NCBI RefSeq assembly: GCF_026262505.1
Contig: NC_067207.1
Coordinates: 32,084,082 to 32,148,081 of the forward strand
Origin: Trichomonas vaginalis G3
Lineage: Eukaryota; Parabasalia; Trichomonadida; Trichomonadidae
DNA: 64,000 bases
Direction of reading: 5' to 3'
Below the pieces are notes generated by a model, which worked only from the letters and a program-made list of their open reading frames with translations, searched no databases and had not been told where the DNA came from. The number at the start of each line of letters is the position of its first letter. Within the stretch, counting starts at the first letter, position 1. Positions 48,625-59,341 of this stretch are shown here, in pieces. Made by a program: the position numbers and the translations under genes.

Positions 48625-49007
48625 TAATATAGAAATATGAGTATTGCTTAATAAAAGAAGTATTTCTCCATAAAGTGTATAATTGCATACTGAAAGATTG
48701 ATCGTAGCACTAAACTAAAATCACAATAGAACTAAAAGTTACCAAAATCACTTATTGCATATTATAAATATCAAGTCCATGTATGGTTTATTTAAATTGC
48801 GTAGAAATACCTTATTGAACTTCTATATTATTTAATCGAAATTTTACAAAAATCAAAGAAATTGATGTTCAAACGCATATTTTGTCTTGTTTGATCCAGG
48901 TTGTTTTAAGACCGAAATCACTTTAAAGATTTTTGATATCGGATAAAAATGGCCGGACATTTTAGTTTACAAAATAAAGCCGCTGATAAATAGTCAGTTC
49001 ATTTGTC
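48625..49007. promoter_or_regulatory. Intergenic with FKBP initiator (TCATT at 48,999-49,003)
   Basis: TCATT puts the transcription start A at 49,001, only 7 bases before the FKBP ATG. Leaders this short are usual in Trichomonas. The rest of the interval shows nothing recognisable. Confidence 0.55.
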
Positions 49008-49832
49008 ATGTCTACAGAAGCTGCTCCAATAGATGTCACAGGAAATGGCGATTTGATGAAATACATCATCAGAGAAGGTACAGGCCAACAAGCTAAGAAG
49101 GGAGATAAGTGCTCAGTTCATTACGTCGGAACATTAGAATCCGATGGCAGCAAGTTCGATAGCTCCAGAGATCGTGATGAGCCATTCGAATTCACAATCG
49201 GTCAGGGTGTCATCGAAGGCTGGTCCCTCGGTGTTGCTACAATGAAGGTTGGTGAACTTTCAAAGTTTGTTATCAAGTCTAATCTTGGTTACGGTGCTGC
49301 TGGCTCTCCACCAAAGATTCCAGGAGGTGCTACACTCGTCTTCGAGATCGAGCTCCTTGAAATTGTCGTTGAGAAGACAAAGGAAGAAGTTATTGCAGAA
49401 GCTAACGCTCTTTGCGATGAAGCTAACAAGAAGTTCCGTGAAGGTGACTTCGCTGGTGCTCGTGATGCTTACCACCATGCTCTTCATAAGATTGCTAGGC
49501 AATACGGCTCAGATATTGACCAACTCAAGGTTAAGTTCAACAACAACCTTTCCCTTGCTCACGCTAAGCTTTCAGAATGGGGTGAATCCCTCCACCATGC
49601 TGAATCTGTCCTTCAAACAGAAGAAAACAACGTCAAGGCTCTTCTTCGTAAGCTCGAAGCTGAAATTCACCTCGACCACCTTACTGAGGCTAAGGAAACC
49701 CTCAAGAAGGGCTTAGCTGCTTCCAAGAATGACAAGGTCTTCCAGGCAATGGGTGAAAAGATCAAGGAAGCTGAGAAGGCTGCTGCTAAGGTCCAGGATA
49801 ACCTCTTCGCTAAGATGATGGGCAAGAAATAA
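49008..49832 (+). CDS. FKBP-type peptidyl-prolyl isomerase with TPR domain (274 aa)
   Basis: The FKBP domain (about 15-120) has the family signature: VHYVGTLESDGSKFDSSRDR, then FTIGQGVIEGWSLGV, then GYGAAGSPPKIPGGATLVFE. Aromatic and Asp residues for proline binding are present (Tyr, Phe, Asp, Trp). A TPR region of three repeats (about 130-260) follows, starting ANALCDEANKKFREGDFAGA. TPR-bearing FKBPs usually bind the C-terminus of Hsp90 and act as co-chaperones. The length is shorter than animal FKBP51/52, which have two FKBP domains. Codon choice is GC-rich as in strongly expressed genes. The stop overlaps TAAA. Confidence 0.94.
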   Translation: MSTEAAPIDVTGNGDLMKYIIREGTGQQAKKGDKCSVHYVGTLESDGSKFDSSRDRDEPFEFTIGQGVIEGWSLGVATMKVGELSKFVIKSNLGYGAAGSPPKIPGGATLVFEIELLEIVVEKTKEEVIAEANALCDEANKKFREGDFAGARDAYHHALHKIARQYGSDIDQLKVKFNNNLSLAHAKLSEWGESLHHAESVLQTEENNVKALLRKLEAEIHLDHLTEAKETLKKGLAASKNDKVFQAMGEKIKEAEKAAAKVQDNLFAKMMGKK

Positions 49833-50012
49833 ATATGAATGTTAACCTTAAACTAATTTCAAAAAAAAATATTATTTTTATTTTTAATTATGAACATTCT
49901 TTTCATTAAATATCGATTAGGATTTCTCAAACATTCATTAAATTTCTATTCTTTTTCATTAAATTTAGATTTTTGGCACCATTTGAATGAAGATATTCAA
50001 TTATTTTTATTT
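49833..50012. other. 3' flank of FKBP gene, no gene seen
   Basis: AT-rich DNA. An apparent short plus-strand frame at 49,890-50,087 lies mostly over the ankyrin remnant on the other strand and is not supported. Confidence 0.4.
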
Positions 50013-50112
50013 TTAATGACAGCATGCTGTACACAAAAGATCTGTTTTGCTGCTTTTGTCTGTTTCATTGATATTTACTCCGTGTGAAAGCAGAAGCTCA
50101 ACAATTTACTTC
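50013..50112 (-). pseudogene. Ankyrin-repeat gene remnant
   Basis: One frame on the minus strand reads IVELLLSHGVNINETDKSSK, the loop and helix pattern of an ankyrin repeat, followed by TDLLCTACCH and a stop. An in-frame stop precedes it. Only about one repeat survives. It is probably a relic of the family seen at 27.5 and 44.5 kb. The rest of the interval up to 50,528 has no gene. Confidence 0.55.
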
Positions 50113-50528
50113 ATATAATCAATTAATCTTTTGAACCATGTGATATGAAATATTTGCAAAGAGATGTGATATCAAGCAATTGTTAATAGGTTGTAAACAA
50201 ATGATTTGTTAATTCGAAATGATTAAAAATAGCATATGATCAAATAGTAATGCACACAACAATAACTTAGTCCAAAAATGATATCAAACGCTAAGATTAC
50301 ACTTATGCCATGCTGAATTTAGTAATATATGAGATAATAAACTCGTAAAGTCTCTTTATCAACTTTTTTGAAAGATATTCACTCATTGTTGAGGCAGGTG
50401 TACCATTAGGAGACTTTGTGTAAGGAAAATTAGTTTAAATTCAATATCTTCTCAAAAAGAAATCCTTTATCTAAATCATTTATTAAAAAAAGAGAAATTA
50501 GTAATTAAAATAAATATTTTTAAAGGTA

Positions 50529-52247
50529 CTAATCGACATCAGCATCAACTACATTTTTGAATATTTTTCTAACAGCGTTTGTTGCACGGTATTCCAAGAT
50601 TTCCTTGAAATCAGGAACGTGTATTCTTGTAGAACTCTCTTTCGACATATCCATTGTATTATATTCATTCATATTTCCAATTATCAGAACTCTGAGCTTC
50701 ACTCCTGCCTCGTTTTCAGTTACGTAGCAAGTATCGGTTTCTCTGAGTCCAGATGTCAATACTTCGCAAAGGAAAATAACGTTGAATTTCCTCATATTAC
50801 TTCTTCTGAACTTATTCCTAATTTCCTTGCTATAAGCATGTGCCTGTTGACTCTTTGCAGCCAGGTAAATGCCTTTACCGTACACTTGGCCGTTCCTTTC
50901 GTTTTGTGTTCCACTCATAACTTTTAATCCGTTGTGAAGAATGGAGAAAACGCAATCGAATGGGCATCCGTGGAATAAGTAAAGGGAAATACTGTCTTTC
51001 TTCTGTTCATTGAACAATCTTTCCTTTTCTTGATCAGCGGATAAAATGAAAAACTGTCTTCCAACATCTTTGAAGACGCTTAGGCTTCCTTGTAAGGATA
51101 TGAGTTGGTTCTTGTTCGAATAAATGATCCATCTTACGATTTCGTATGGAATATGTTTGTATTCTTCGTAAAATTGCTTATTTGGTTCATTATTACGCAG
51201 AACAAGGAACTCATATAGGTCTGCTTCTGATGCTTTTGTCGCCATTTCATTAACACCAAGCAAATCCCTGAAAACTGCGTTAAATCTCGTTTCATCGAAC
51301 TTGTAATTGGGAAATAGGTAGTTAAAGATACGTGGTGGTGGTCGTGGGTCCATGAAATTGCAGCCATTTGCGAAGGCACTGATCAATAAGTCAGCGGCGT
51401 ATGGATCTCTTTGGATTTCGAAAAGTAAGTTGGAATCTGCAGGCTGGAATGGCTTGGCATCGCAATCTGTGCATGTTGTAGGACGAATGGTAACGAAATT
51501 AAGTGGTTTCAGGCATCTGCAGCAGTGATCTTGGAAATCAAAGTAAATTTCCAACATTTCGAGGATTAAATAAATCAATGGACAATCTTCTAGTTTAAAT
51601 GGCATCTGGAACTTTGTATCATTCTTACTAAATTGGCCAATTCTAATTGCGTTCCTTGCTTTGTCAAAATCGCCTTGAAAGAAGCCTAATGTGCACTGCA
51701 CAACGGAGCTATCATATTTCTCCATAGTTAATTTGTTGAATGCTTCTGTTTTTGTGTAATCTATAACAGGTTTAATTACGTAAGCGGCAGACTTGTAAAA
51801 TTCGCGTGGTTTGAAGTTCGGCTTAAAGAAGTTTTCTATAACTTCCATCATCAATCGATATCCAATAAATTGAAATCCATATTTTGAATTTTGAACTAAA
51901 ATTTCAGGTTGTTGGTCCCAGCTGTAATCTTTAAGCTTAATGTTAATATTTGCGATGTTACAGTCTGTGAAAAAGTAGGATTCTCTAAAGGCAAGAGGTA
52001 AAATATTACTTGGAAGAACTAAAATGATTTCTCCTGAATCATTTGAATCAGACAATATATTGTTTGTGACATTGCGAGTCCTAGTGAGTATATTTCTGAA
52101 GAGAACGACTTTCATATCTACATGAGAAGTTTCTGAGATTATTTCTACTAATTCTGAGCTGGAGCTGTCATATATTTCTTCCTCCTCTTCAACCACTTCA
52201 TATACTTCTTCTTCTTCTACTATTATTATTTCTCCCTCATCAGACAT
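50529..52247 (-). CDS. PARP-family ADP-ribosyltransferase (PARP6/8/16-like, 572 aa)
   Basis: The start at 52,247 (MSDEGEIIIVEEEEVYEVVE) is preferred over the upstream in-frame ATG. The N-terminus is acidic, a middle region has Cys pairs (HCCRCLKPL and TTCTDC, possible zinc site), and the last 200 residues are the catalytic domain. There, FHGCPFDCVFSILHNGLK has the NAD-binding His, YGKGIYLAAKSQQAHAYS has the Tyr, and FNVIFLCEVLTSG and RVLIIGN follow. The third catalytic position is not the Glu of chain-forming PARPs, so mono-ADP-ribosylation is likely, as in PARP6, 8 and 16. Location and targets are unknown. Confidence 0.85.
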   Translation of the reverse strand: MSDEGEIIIVEEEEVYEVVEEEEEIYDSSSSELVEIISETSHVDMKVVLFRNILTRTRNVTNNILSDSNDSGEIILVLPSNILPLAFRESYFFTDCNIANINIKLKDYSWDQQPEILVQNSKYGFQFIGYRLMMEVIENFFKPNFKPREFYKSAAYVIKPVIDYTKTEAFNKLTMEKYDSSVVQCTLGFFQGDFDKARNAIRIGQFSKNDTKFQMPFKLEDCPLIYLILEMLEIYFDFQDHCCRCLKPLNFVTIRPTTCTDCDAKPFQPADSNLLFEIQRDPYAADLLISAFANGCNFMDPRPPPRIFNYLFPNYKFDETRFNAVFRDLLGVNEMATKASEADLYEFLVLRNNEPNKQFYEEYKHIPYEIVRWIIYSNKNQLISLQGSLSVFKDVGRQFFILSADQEKERLFNEQKKDSISLYLFHGCPFDCVFSILHNGLKVMSGTQNERNGQVYGKGIYLAAKSQQAHAYSKEIRNKFRRSNMRKFNVIFLCEVLTSGLRETDTCYVTENEAGVKLRVLIIGNMNEYNTMDMSKESSTRIHVPDFKEILEYRATNAVRKIFKNVVDADVD

Positions 52248-53465
52248 TTTGAAAAAAAAAATATGCCAATAGATATAAAATTTTAGAAACAATTGGAATT
52301 ATGTCACAATATTCATGATGCAATATGAAAAATATTGCAATTTTGAATGAACGGAATAGGTGTTTGTGAAGAAATATTATTTGCAAAATTATATCAATAG
52401 GATTTGGAAGTGCAATGTATTGTAGTATATAATAAATTATCCTAGAAATGCATCAGATAGCATTCAATATGTTCGAATCCATGTAAATATTATAGATAGA
52501 ACATAATCATATTCTTTTTTAAATTTTTGGAGCTTTTCATTCATTTTAAGTTAATTGTTCTTTGAGGCATTTGTATATTCTTTGTTTGCAATGAATCGGT
52601 AATGATCTAAAATAATCATACCTTATATTAGATCAATAAGCATTTTCTATATTAAATATCTCATATACTCAGGATCAAAATGATATTGGTATATATGTAT
52701 TTACTTATCACCACATATATAAATATATGAATTCCGAAATATCGTAAATGATGGGATATTCATAAGTATAAATAATGCATAATCTATAGTTGCAAATGTG
52801 CATAATAGTTAAAAGATCTCAAGTTTAATTCATTCCGAAATTCGAATAAAAAATCAAAAAATGTAATTAGTTAACTGATATTAACTTTGAAATATGATTT
52901 CACATGTTCTGGATATTATTGTTAATTAGATAAATCGTATTTTTTAAATGAAAAATAACATTTCATTTTAAAATCTGAAAAAATATTATGAAAAGGCATG
53001 GATAACTGATGTAAAATGATATAAATATTTGTCTTCTCGCTATATGATAATTGTACATCATTAAATATATTTTAATTAAAAAAAAATATAAATAATGGCC
53101 AAATTATGATCATTTTTGATGAGTAAAGTGATTTAAAAATTTGTGTATGTTGTTATAAATTAAGCATAAGGCGGCACGCTTGTTCACTGAGTCTAAAGCA
53201 AGATGAGTTTGATTGCATTCAATTCAAATAAAAAAGTGAATAATCTTACATTTCATCGTAATATTGTTGTAATGCCCATACCCTATATAAATAATCTTAA
53301 TAAAATTTGGTCTCAATTTATTCTGAGATGCGAAGATCTGACAATACCAAAATAATTTTATGTACCCATTACACATTAAAATGATAACTATTCAGAATTA
53401 ATAAACGTGCTTCTCCAAGCCATAAAAACCGCCCAAAGTGACACTTTTGCGAATATTTCAAAAGA
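52248..53465. other. Intergenic, AT-rich, no gene seen
   Basis: About 1.2 kb of DNA with runs of A and T. No supported gene, RNA or repeat. The RRM gene starts at its right edge. Confidence 0.4.
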
Positions 53466-54458
53466 ATGCAATTTGTTAAGCGTGTTTATGAGCCTAAAGA
53501 TAATGGCATTCACGTATCGAATTTACCAGCTGTAGTGTCAGCTGACTTCCTTCGATCATTATTCCAAGAAGCAGGAAATGTTATTAATGTCGTATTAAAA
53601 CACAAACCAACTCGATGTTTTGCATTTGTCGATTTTTCACTCCCGTCGGAAGCTCAACTTGCTGTGCAAGATTTTAATTACACAAAACTCAACGGCGATA
53701 GTATCATTGTTACAAGAACAACAGCTGAAGTTCTTAATGCGATCAAATCAGGTGAAGCCAATCTGTATGTGAAAGGATTAGATACTACAGTCGATAGTAT
53801 TCAACTTCATGAACTATTTTCAAATTATGGCGAAGTTATTTCTGTAAGAGTACCAATTCTTAATGGAGTTCCAAGAGGGTTTGCTTATGTTCAATATTTA
53901 AAGGTCGAAGATGCACAGCGTGCTCAAAAAGAATTAACAGATTCAACAATTAATGGAAAAGAAGTAACTATCCTCAAATACCTCAAAAGAGAAGATAGAC
54001 CGATGAGTGAAGCCATGCAGCGTAACCTTGATCCTACTTTTAAGAATATATTCATTAAAAATCTGCCGGAAGAAATTAATACACTCCTTAAACTCCTCGC
54101 GTTATTCAAAGAATACGGAACAGTAACTTCCGCTCGTATCGTACCTGAGAAAAGAATCGGCTATGTCCTTATGGATGAGCACGATTCGGCTGTTCGTGCT
54201 GTTGTTGGGTTAAATGGACGTACAATCTATGCATCGCGTGTATCATGCTGCAGATCTCTTTCTTACCAGGAGAGACAGAAGTTTATGAAGAAAGCATCAA
54301 AGTTAGAACCGGATGAAAAGAAAGCTGACGATAACCAACAGTCTTCTTCATCAAGTACTGATTCTCCTAGTACAAATGATGCTTCTATATTAACCCCGCC
54401 AGCTCCTCCATCTCCACAAGCCCCTCAAATGTTCAAGAATGAGGAAGGAGCAAAATAA
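53466..54458 (+). CDS. Poly(A)-binding-like protein with three RRMs (330 aa)
   Basis: Three RNA recognition motifs: RRM1 (14-84) with IHVSNL and CFAFVDF, RRM2 (98-172) with LYVKGL and RGFAYVQY, RRM3 (193-262) with IFIKNL and IGYVLMDE. A low-complexity tail rich in Ser, Pro and Ala (about 290-330) follows. The array resembles PABP or related mRNA-binding proteins, but a fourth RRM and the PABC domain are absent. RRM1 and RRM2 keep aromatic RNP positions. A role in mRNA binding is likely; the exact target is unknown. Confidence 0.85.
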   Translation: MQFVKRVYEPKDNGIHVSNLPAVVSADFLRSLFQEAGNVINVVLKHKPTRCFAFVDFSLPSEAQLAVQDFNYTKLNGDSIIVTRTTAEVLNAIKSGEANLYVKGLDTTVDSIQLHELFSNYGEVISVRVPILNGVPRGFAYVQYLKVEDAQRAQKELTDSTINGKEVTILKYLKREDRPMSEAMQRNLDPTFKNIFIKNLPEEINTLLKLLALFKEYGTVTSARIVPEKRIGYVLMDEHDSAVRAVVGLNGRTIYASRVSCCRSLSYQERQKFMKKASKLEPDEKKADDNQQSSSSSTDSPSTNDASILTPPAPPSPQAPQMFKNEEGAK

Positions 54459-54880
54459 TTAGTTTCGGAGTCTGTTAATAATATTCTATATCGCATTATA
54501 TCAACATATCTATTTATTTGATTTATATTGTGTTTGTGTCGGTAATAAAATAATTTACTAACTTAAATTTTAAATTTCAATCTATTTATAATTCATTTTG
54601 TCAGTGTATGATTGTTTCGATGCAAAATAACTTAAATTAAAGATCAAATTTGGATTTGTAAAAAAATATCTCTGACAAAATTTCCATTTCGGATGAGCAT
54701 ATGCTTACAATTGCAATGCAAAATTTGTTGGCTCTCACTTGTCTAAATCGAAGATGAAAATAAAAATATTATTATTTTTATTGTTGTTAAATATGTTAAG
54801 AATGAAAAACTATGCTTTTTAGGTAGTTTTATATCAGATGTTATTGGATAAATCTTATCTTACAACAAGAAATAAAAATA
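54459..54880. other. Intergenic, no gene seen
   Basis: AT-rich 3' region between convergent genes. No open frame of note or repeat. Confidence 0.4.
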
Positions 54881-55474
54881 TCAAAAATCGTTTTTATATC
54901 TATTTAATTTCTTAATCAGTGTCTTCGCATCAGGATTTGTGTCTTCTATTTTGCTTAACCGCTTGAACATCTTTTGATATTTCGTGATTTTATTTAATCC
55001 TGCATTTGTTAGGGAAATATTGTATAAAATACCGATTATTGATGTCTGTAATGAATGAGGATACTTTGTTAGTGATGAATTTGCGATACAATACAATACT
55101 TCGGGCATCTCTGCGATTCGAATTGCATTTTCTGATTTTGCTGATAATTTCCATAGAATTTTGGATGTTTTTGATAGTTTTATTGTATTTCTTCTTATTT
55201 CAAGACTTTTAATTGACTTTTGTTGTAATCTGATTATTTTCGTTTTCAGTTCAAGGTATTGGTTATCTGTGATATAATTCATGCTTTTTGAACTTAATTT
55301 GTTTATGAGACCCATTGTTTCTCGTACTATTTCTTCATATTTGGTAAAATACTCTTCAGAATGAATTTTAAACTCGCTGTCTATATCATTGGAACTAAAT
55401 GTCAGGAGTAATTCAGTGTAAAGTCTTTGGAGGCTGTCAATTCTAGTATTTAATGAACTATAGATTGTATCCAT
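54881..55474 (-). CDS. Hypothetical helical protein (197 aa)
   Basis: The protein is predicted all helical. Residues 1-80 form coiled segments (MDTIYSSLNTRIDSLQRLYT, YFTKYEEIVRETMGLINKLS). Residues 110-180 look like one or two ARM-type repeats (TSIIGILYNISLTNAGLNKI). Similar helical proteins are frequent in trichomonads, but I cannot name a family. The frame is intact with no membrane segment. Confidence 0.6.
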   Translation of the reverse strand: MDTIYSSLNTRIDSLQRLYTELLLTFSSNDIDSEFKIHSEEYFTKYEEIVRETMGLINKLSSKSMNYITDNQYLELKTKIIRLQQKSIKSLEIRRNTIKLSKTSKILWKLSAKSENAIRIAEMPEVLYCIANSSLTKYPHSLQTSIIGILYNISLTNAGLNKITKYQKMFKRLSKIEDTNPDAKTLIKKLNRYKNDF

Positions 55475-57070
55475 TTTAGTTTGATGTTTGTCACTTTTTC
55501 CACATCATAGGATTAATTACTTTCGAACATCATACATAGAACTAGATGAATTAAAGTTGATATTTTAATAAAATTGGATCATGAGATCGTATTTGAAAAG
55601 AATTTGATTGGCATTACGATCGGATGTTGTCATCGATAACTTCAATCGTTATAATTTTCAATAAGTATGATGATTGTACGAAGATTTTGCCTGATTTTGG
55701 AGATAAGTTGGCAATTTTAATTGCTGGTTCATTGGCGCCTTAAGGGTGCACACGAGAGGATCATGTAAACTTCAGAATTTAGAACCTTATTTTTAGGCAT
55801 TATCTTGGCTACCTATTTAGGCTCGAAAAGCAAAAAATATCAAAAAATACAACTTGACTCCATTATGACCCTTTCATGGAGGTAGTTTTTATCCGCTAGT
55901 ATTTTCCCTTTGAATCTCTTTACAATTCGAAATCAAATTCAAATCTCAGTAGAAGAAAGGAAGAATCGACTTACTACGGTTGTAATACGAATAAATACAT
56001 ATCTTTAATTATTTTTATTTACATAATAATTGTTTGAAGCTCATATTCCAACAAATTTTTAAATAAAAACATTAAAATGTTGAAAATGTTCATATATTTT
56101 AATAGGGTTTTGGCACTTTATTGAGGAATTACTACATACATAGTCGAACTGAACTTGACATTTTGAAATTTAAATTATTTATCAAAATTAAAATTTAACT
56201 TGAAATTTATAATTATTTAGTCATATTTTGCATAATTCTAAGTAGATTTTGTAAAAAATCAAGAAAGAAAAATTTTAACGTGCTTTATTTTTTCTTTTTT
56301 ATAATAATACATATTATTATATAATTAACATATTCATAATGTTTCACCCTTTCAAAAATATAATCCTCCTCCTCTCAAATAAACGTACATACGGGTGGCC
56401 TCTTTTTTCAAAAAATTAAAATTTGAAATTTTGGGCTCAAATATTAGAGATTTTTTCAACCTTCAACGATATATGTTGTCTATATCAGACCTCCTTTCTT
56501 TTTGATACTTAACATTGTTCCTAAATCTTAGCCGTTAAGGCTGTTCTGAAAATATTTTTTTTTCGAAAAAATTCGAAAAAAATTCTTAAAATTCAAAAAT
56601 CCATTAATTCCTGAGGATTTTGGAAAAAAGTTTTTACATGAACATGTGTATATTATATGAAGTATATTGATAAGGTAAAAATCAAATTTTATTGCATATT
56701 CATCGAGAAAATAAACTAACGAATCCCTCAAAATTGAGAGGGTAATCCTCCTCCTCTCAAATAAACGTACATACGGGTGCACCCTTAAAATATCCAAAAA
56801 TGGCCATAAAACTCCTTTGTTTTGACATGTTCTGCTTCAATGTTATCCGTAAATATCGATACTCTTTACTTGAGAAAACATTCAGGGAAAAAATAAAATA
56901 AATTGAACCACAAATAACCAAGCGATCATCCAGATTCTGAATCTGTTTGGTATTACATCATCTAATTCATTACGATATAAAGTCATTATTTTGAATTGGC
57001 CATAAAAATATAAACGGCAAAAATATTCACAATTTTTTACAGATTTTTCTTGAAGGTATAAAAAAATTTT
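55475..57070. other. Intergenic with a candidate short-TIR element
   Basis: A possible small element spans about 55,743-56,785. It begins agggtgcac and ends gtgcaccct, each flanked by TA, which would fit a mariner-type TA duplication. The ends match over only 9-10 bases, so this is weak. A 38-bp direct repeat (tcctcctcctctcaaataaa start) lies at about 56,361 and 56,742. TCACA at 57,027-57,031 could be the initiator of the next gene. No protein gene is supported. Confidence 0.4.
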
Positions 57071-59341
57071 ATGAGAAGCAGAGTGGGTGAATATGAAGTT
57101 TTACAACATTTCTTCCATCCGCGATGCAATTCATATGATTCTTTCATTACCAAATCAAAAGTCAATGGACGACAATACTTGCTGACGAAATATAATCTTG
57201 CAATGTTAAATTGTCCTAAGGATTTGTTAATTTCTCGCATACTCTTCTTAATGAACAACTACAAATTATTCAGATGCGAAAGCGTATTCTTTCAAACAAG
57301 TCTAGCTTCTCGAAATCAAATCACTCCAGAAAATATTGGAACGAAACTGACATATTTTTATGTAGTTGAGCCATTACCTATGGTCACTCTTGCTGATTAC
57401 TTCGCAAGCGAAAATAATGATAGCGATTTTCTGAAAAAACAAATTCCAAATGTGTTAAACACATTATCTGCGCTTCATTCATCGAAATTCCCATATCTGT
57501 GCCTATCTCCATTCACAATTATTATAGATGGAAAGCTTTGGCTTCGTCCTCCTCCGATTTGTCCCTATTCATCTCCAAAATCGCTTTTGCCGCCACCTCC
57601 GCATATCAAAGGCGATGAGGGCAGGAAAGTCGATGAAATGCGCTTCTACAGAGCTCCGGAATGGAAAATGTACCCTCCTGTTGTTCAATCTGACACTTGG
57701 TCATTAGGGACAATTCTTGCCGAGTACGTAGTACTTGGTCATCCTTTGTTCGAATCTAGTACAGATACTGAGCAACAAGAACTTACTCAAAAATTACTCG
57801 GTGAAGCACCGGCGGAGTTCAAATGGCCGCTTGTTCATGATTACGATCTGATTGAGCTTCCTCCTGTGATCATGAAATTGCTTGATTACGACTTCCATTT
57901 CAGACCTGCTTTATGTGTAAGTATATCTCTGCAAATTATGACTCTTTTCGATGTTGAAGGTGGTGATACTGAAAACAATCCATACGAGTATGAATATGAG
58001 TACGAATACGAAGAATCTTGCGATGAAGATGCAAAATCTCGTCCAATATGCATAATTCTTCCTGGAGAAACAATAAAAGCTTCTCCAGAACGTGAAAAGA
58101 AGAAAATTGCTGTCAAATATCAGAAAACAAGTTCTTCATCAAATGATAGTGCTTCAATTAAAGATTTGGCAGAACCTTACACCCCTCCACATACTGTAAA
58201 GGAGAAATATTCGCCAATAAGCAACTCTTCATCAGTTCCGATCCAAAGAAAAATTTCTCCAGATCGAAATGAGAAAAAATTTGCTATTTCTTCAGATGAT
58301 GAGCAAGAACAGTCTCCACCAGATAACAAGAGTCAGTCTTCATCAAATAGAAGCTTAAACAGGCAGCGTCCAACTCCAATTAAACTGGAAAACTCTGCTC
58401 TCGACAGTCCTGAGGAAATTCCACCGCAGAAGGAGCAAAACAAGACATCACCTCATGACAAAGACTTCTATCTCAAGCAACTCCAAGAAATACAAATTTC
58501 CGATCAATTGAACATCAAAATTTCTCCAATTGATAGATCCAATAACGAAGAAAAGAAGTCTCCACGTTCTCCAACCGAAAAATCTCCGAAATTCGGCCAA
58601 GATTCCTTTTCTCCAAAATCTAGTTCACAAATTAAGGAAAGTTCACCAAAATCTGACTCATCCAAGTCAAGTTTGAGCAAGAATTTATCTCCCAGAAGAC
58701 GTATGAATAAGCCTTCAAAAGATAAAACTTCATCAAGCGAAAAATCCTCTTCAAAATCATCAGGAAGGGTCAAATCGATGAAGATACCAGCAAAATCATC
58801 AAAAACACCCATATTTGTTGATCAAAGCGATACTCCAATGAGACCATTAGTTCCAATGCGAAGGACAACCGTCAGTGATAATTCGGGACATTATTCTGTG
58901 GTCAAACATCCTATTTTCAGTGAAGATGATTCAATTCGTTCACTTCCGATACAAAGAAAATCTCTTCCAATGGACTACAAGTACTATCCGAAGTTCACTG
59001 ACTCTCCTCGTCATGACCTCCTTGTTTCTACACCTGAAGGACGTAATCACGTCGAAGGAGTTTTCTATGATTCAGGAGTTCCTTCGAAAGCGAAAGTTTC
59101 CTTCAACAGGTACTACAAATTCCACTCTGAATCATCTGATTACGATGACTACGAAGAGGAATTCGAAGAAACTGAAAAATCTCTGTGGGAAATTAAGCAA
59201 AATATGGGAAAAATGAAGAGGAAGCTCGACAATTTAGATAACGAAATATTTAATAGCTGTAACAGCGCAAGAACTGAGAGATCTATCAAGAAATCGAATA
59301 CCTTGTTTGAAAACTCGTTTTCTCCAAGATCTCCACATTAA
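57071..59341 (+). CDS. Kinase-like protein lacking catalytic residues, Ser-rich tail (756 aa)
   Basis: Residues about 8-290 follow a protein-kinase fold. RFYRAPEW (about 190-197) is the APE motif, and SDTWSLGTILAEYVVLGHPL (about 207-226) is the F-helix Asp-x-Trp-Ser-x-Gly. The HRD position reads FPYLCLSPFT, no DFG is present, and no Gly-rich loop is seen, so it is a probable pseudokinase. A short Glu-Tyr repeat (YEYEYEYEYEE near 308) follows, then a Ser/Pro/Lys-rich disordered tail (about 320-740) with many SP sites, possibly phosphorylated. It may serve as a scaffold. Confidence 0.75.
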   Translation: MRSRVGEYEVLQHFFHPRCNSYDSFITKSKVNGRQYLLTKYNLAMLNCPKDLLISRILFLMNNYKLFRCESVFFQTSLASRNQITPENIGTKLTYFYVVEPLPMVTLADYFASENNDSDFLKKQIPNVLNTLSALHSSKFPYLCLSPFTIIIDGKLWLRPPPICPYSSPKSLLPPPPHIKGDEGRKVDEMRFYRAPEWKMYPPVVQSDTWSLGTILAEYVVLGHPLFESSTDTEQQELTQKLLGEAPAEFKWPLVHDYDLIELPPVIMKLLDYDFHFRPALCVSISLQIMTLFDVEGGDTENNPYEYEYEYEYEESCDEDAKSRPICIILPGETIKASPEREKKKIAVKYQKTSSSSNDSASIKDLAEPYTPPHTVKEKYSPISNSSSVPIQRKISPDRNEKKFAISSDDEQEQSPPDNKSQSSSNRSLNRQRPTPIKLENSALDSPEEIPPQKEQNKTSPHDKDFYLKQLQEIQISDQLNIKISPIDRSNNEEKKSPRSPTEKSPKFGQDSFSPKSSSQIKESSPKSDSSKSSLSKNLSPRRRMNKPSKDKTSSSEKSSSKSSGRVKSMKIPAKSSKTPIFVDQSDTPMRPLVPMRRTTVSDNSGHYSVVKHPIFSEDDSIRSLPIQRKSLPMDYKYYPKFTDSPRHDLLVSTPEGRNHVEGVFYDSGVPSKAKVSFNRYYKFHSESSDYDDYEEEFEETEKSLWEIKQNMGKMKRKLDNLDNEIFNSCNSARTERSIKKSNTLFENSFSPRSPH

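Noticed and set aside
49890-50087. Plus-strand 65-codon frame downstream of FKBP
   Set aside because: Partly antisense to an ankyrin relic; no start context or domain.
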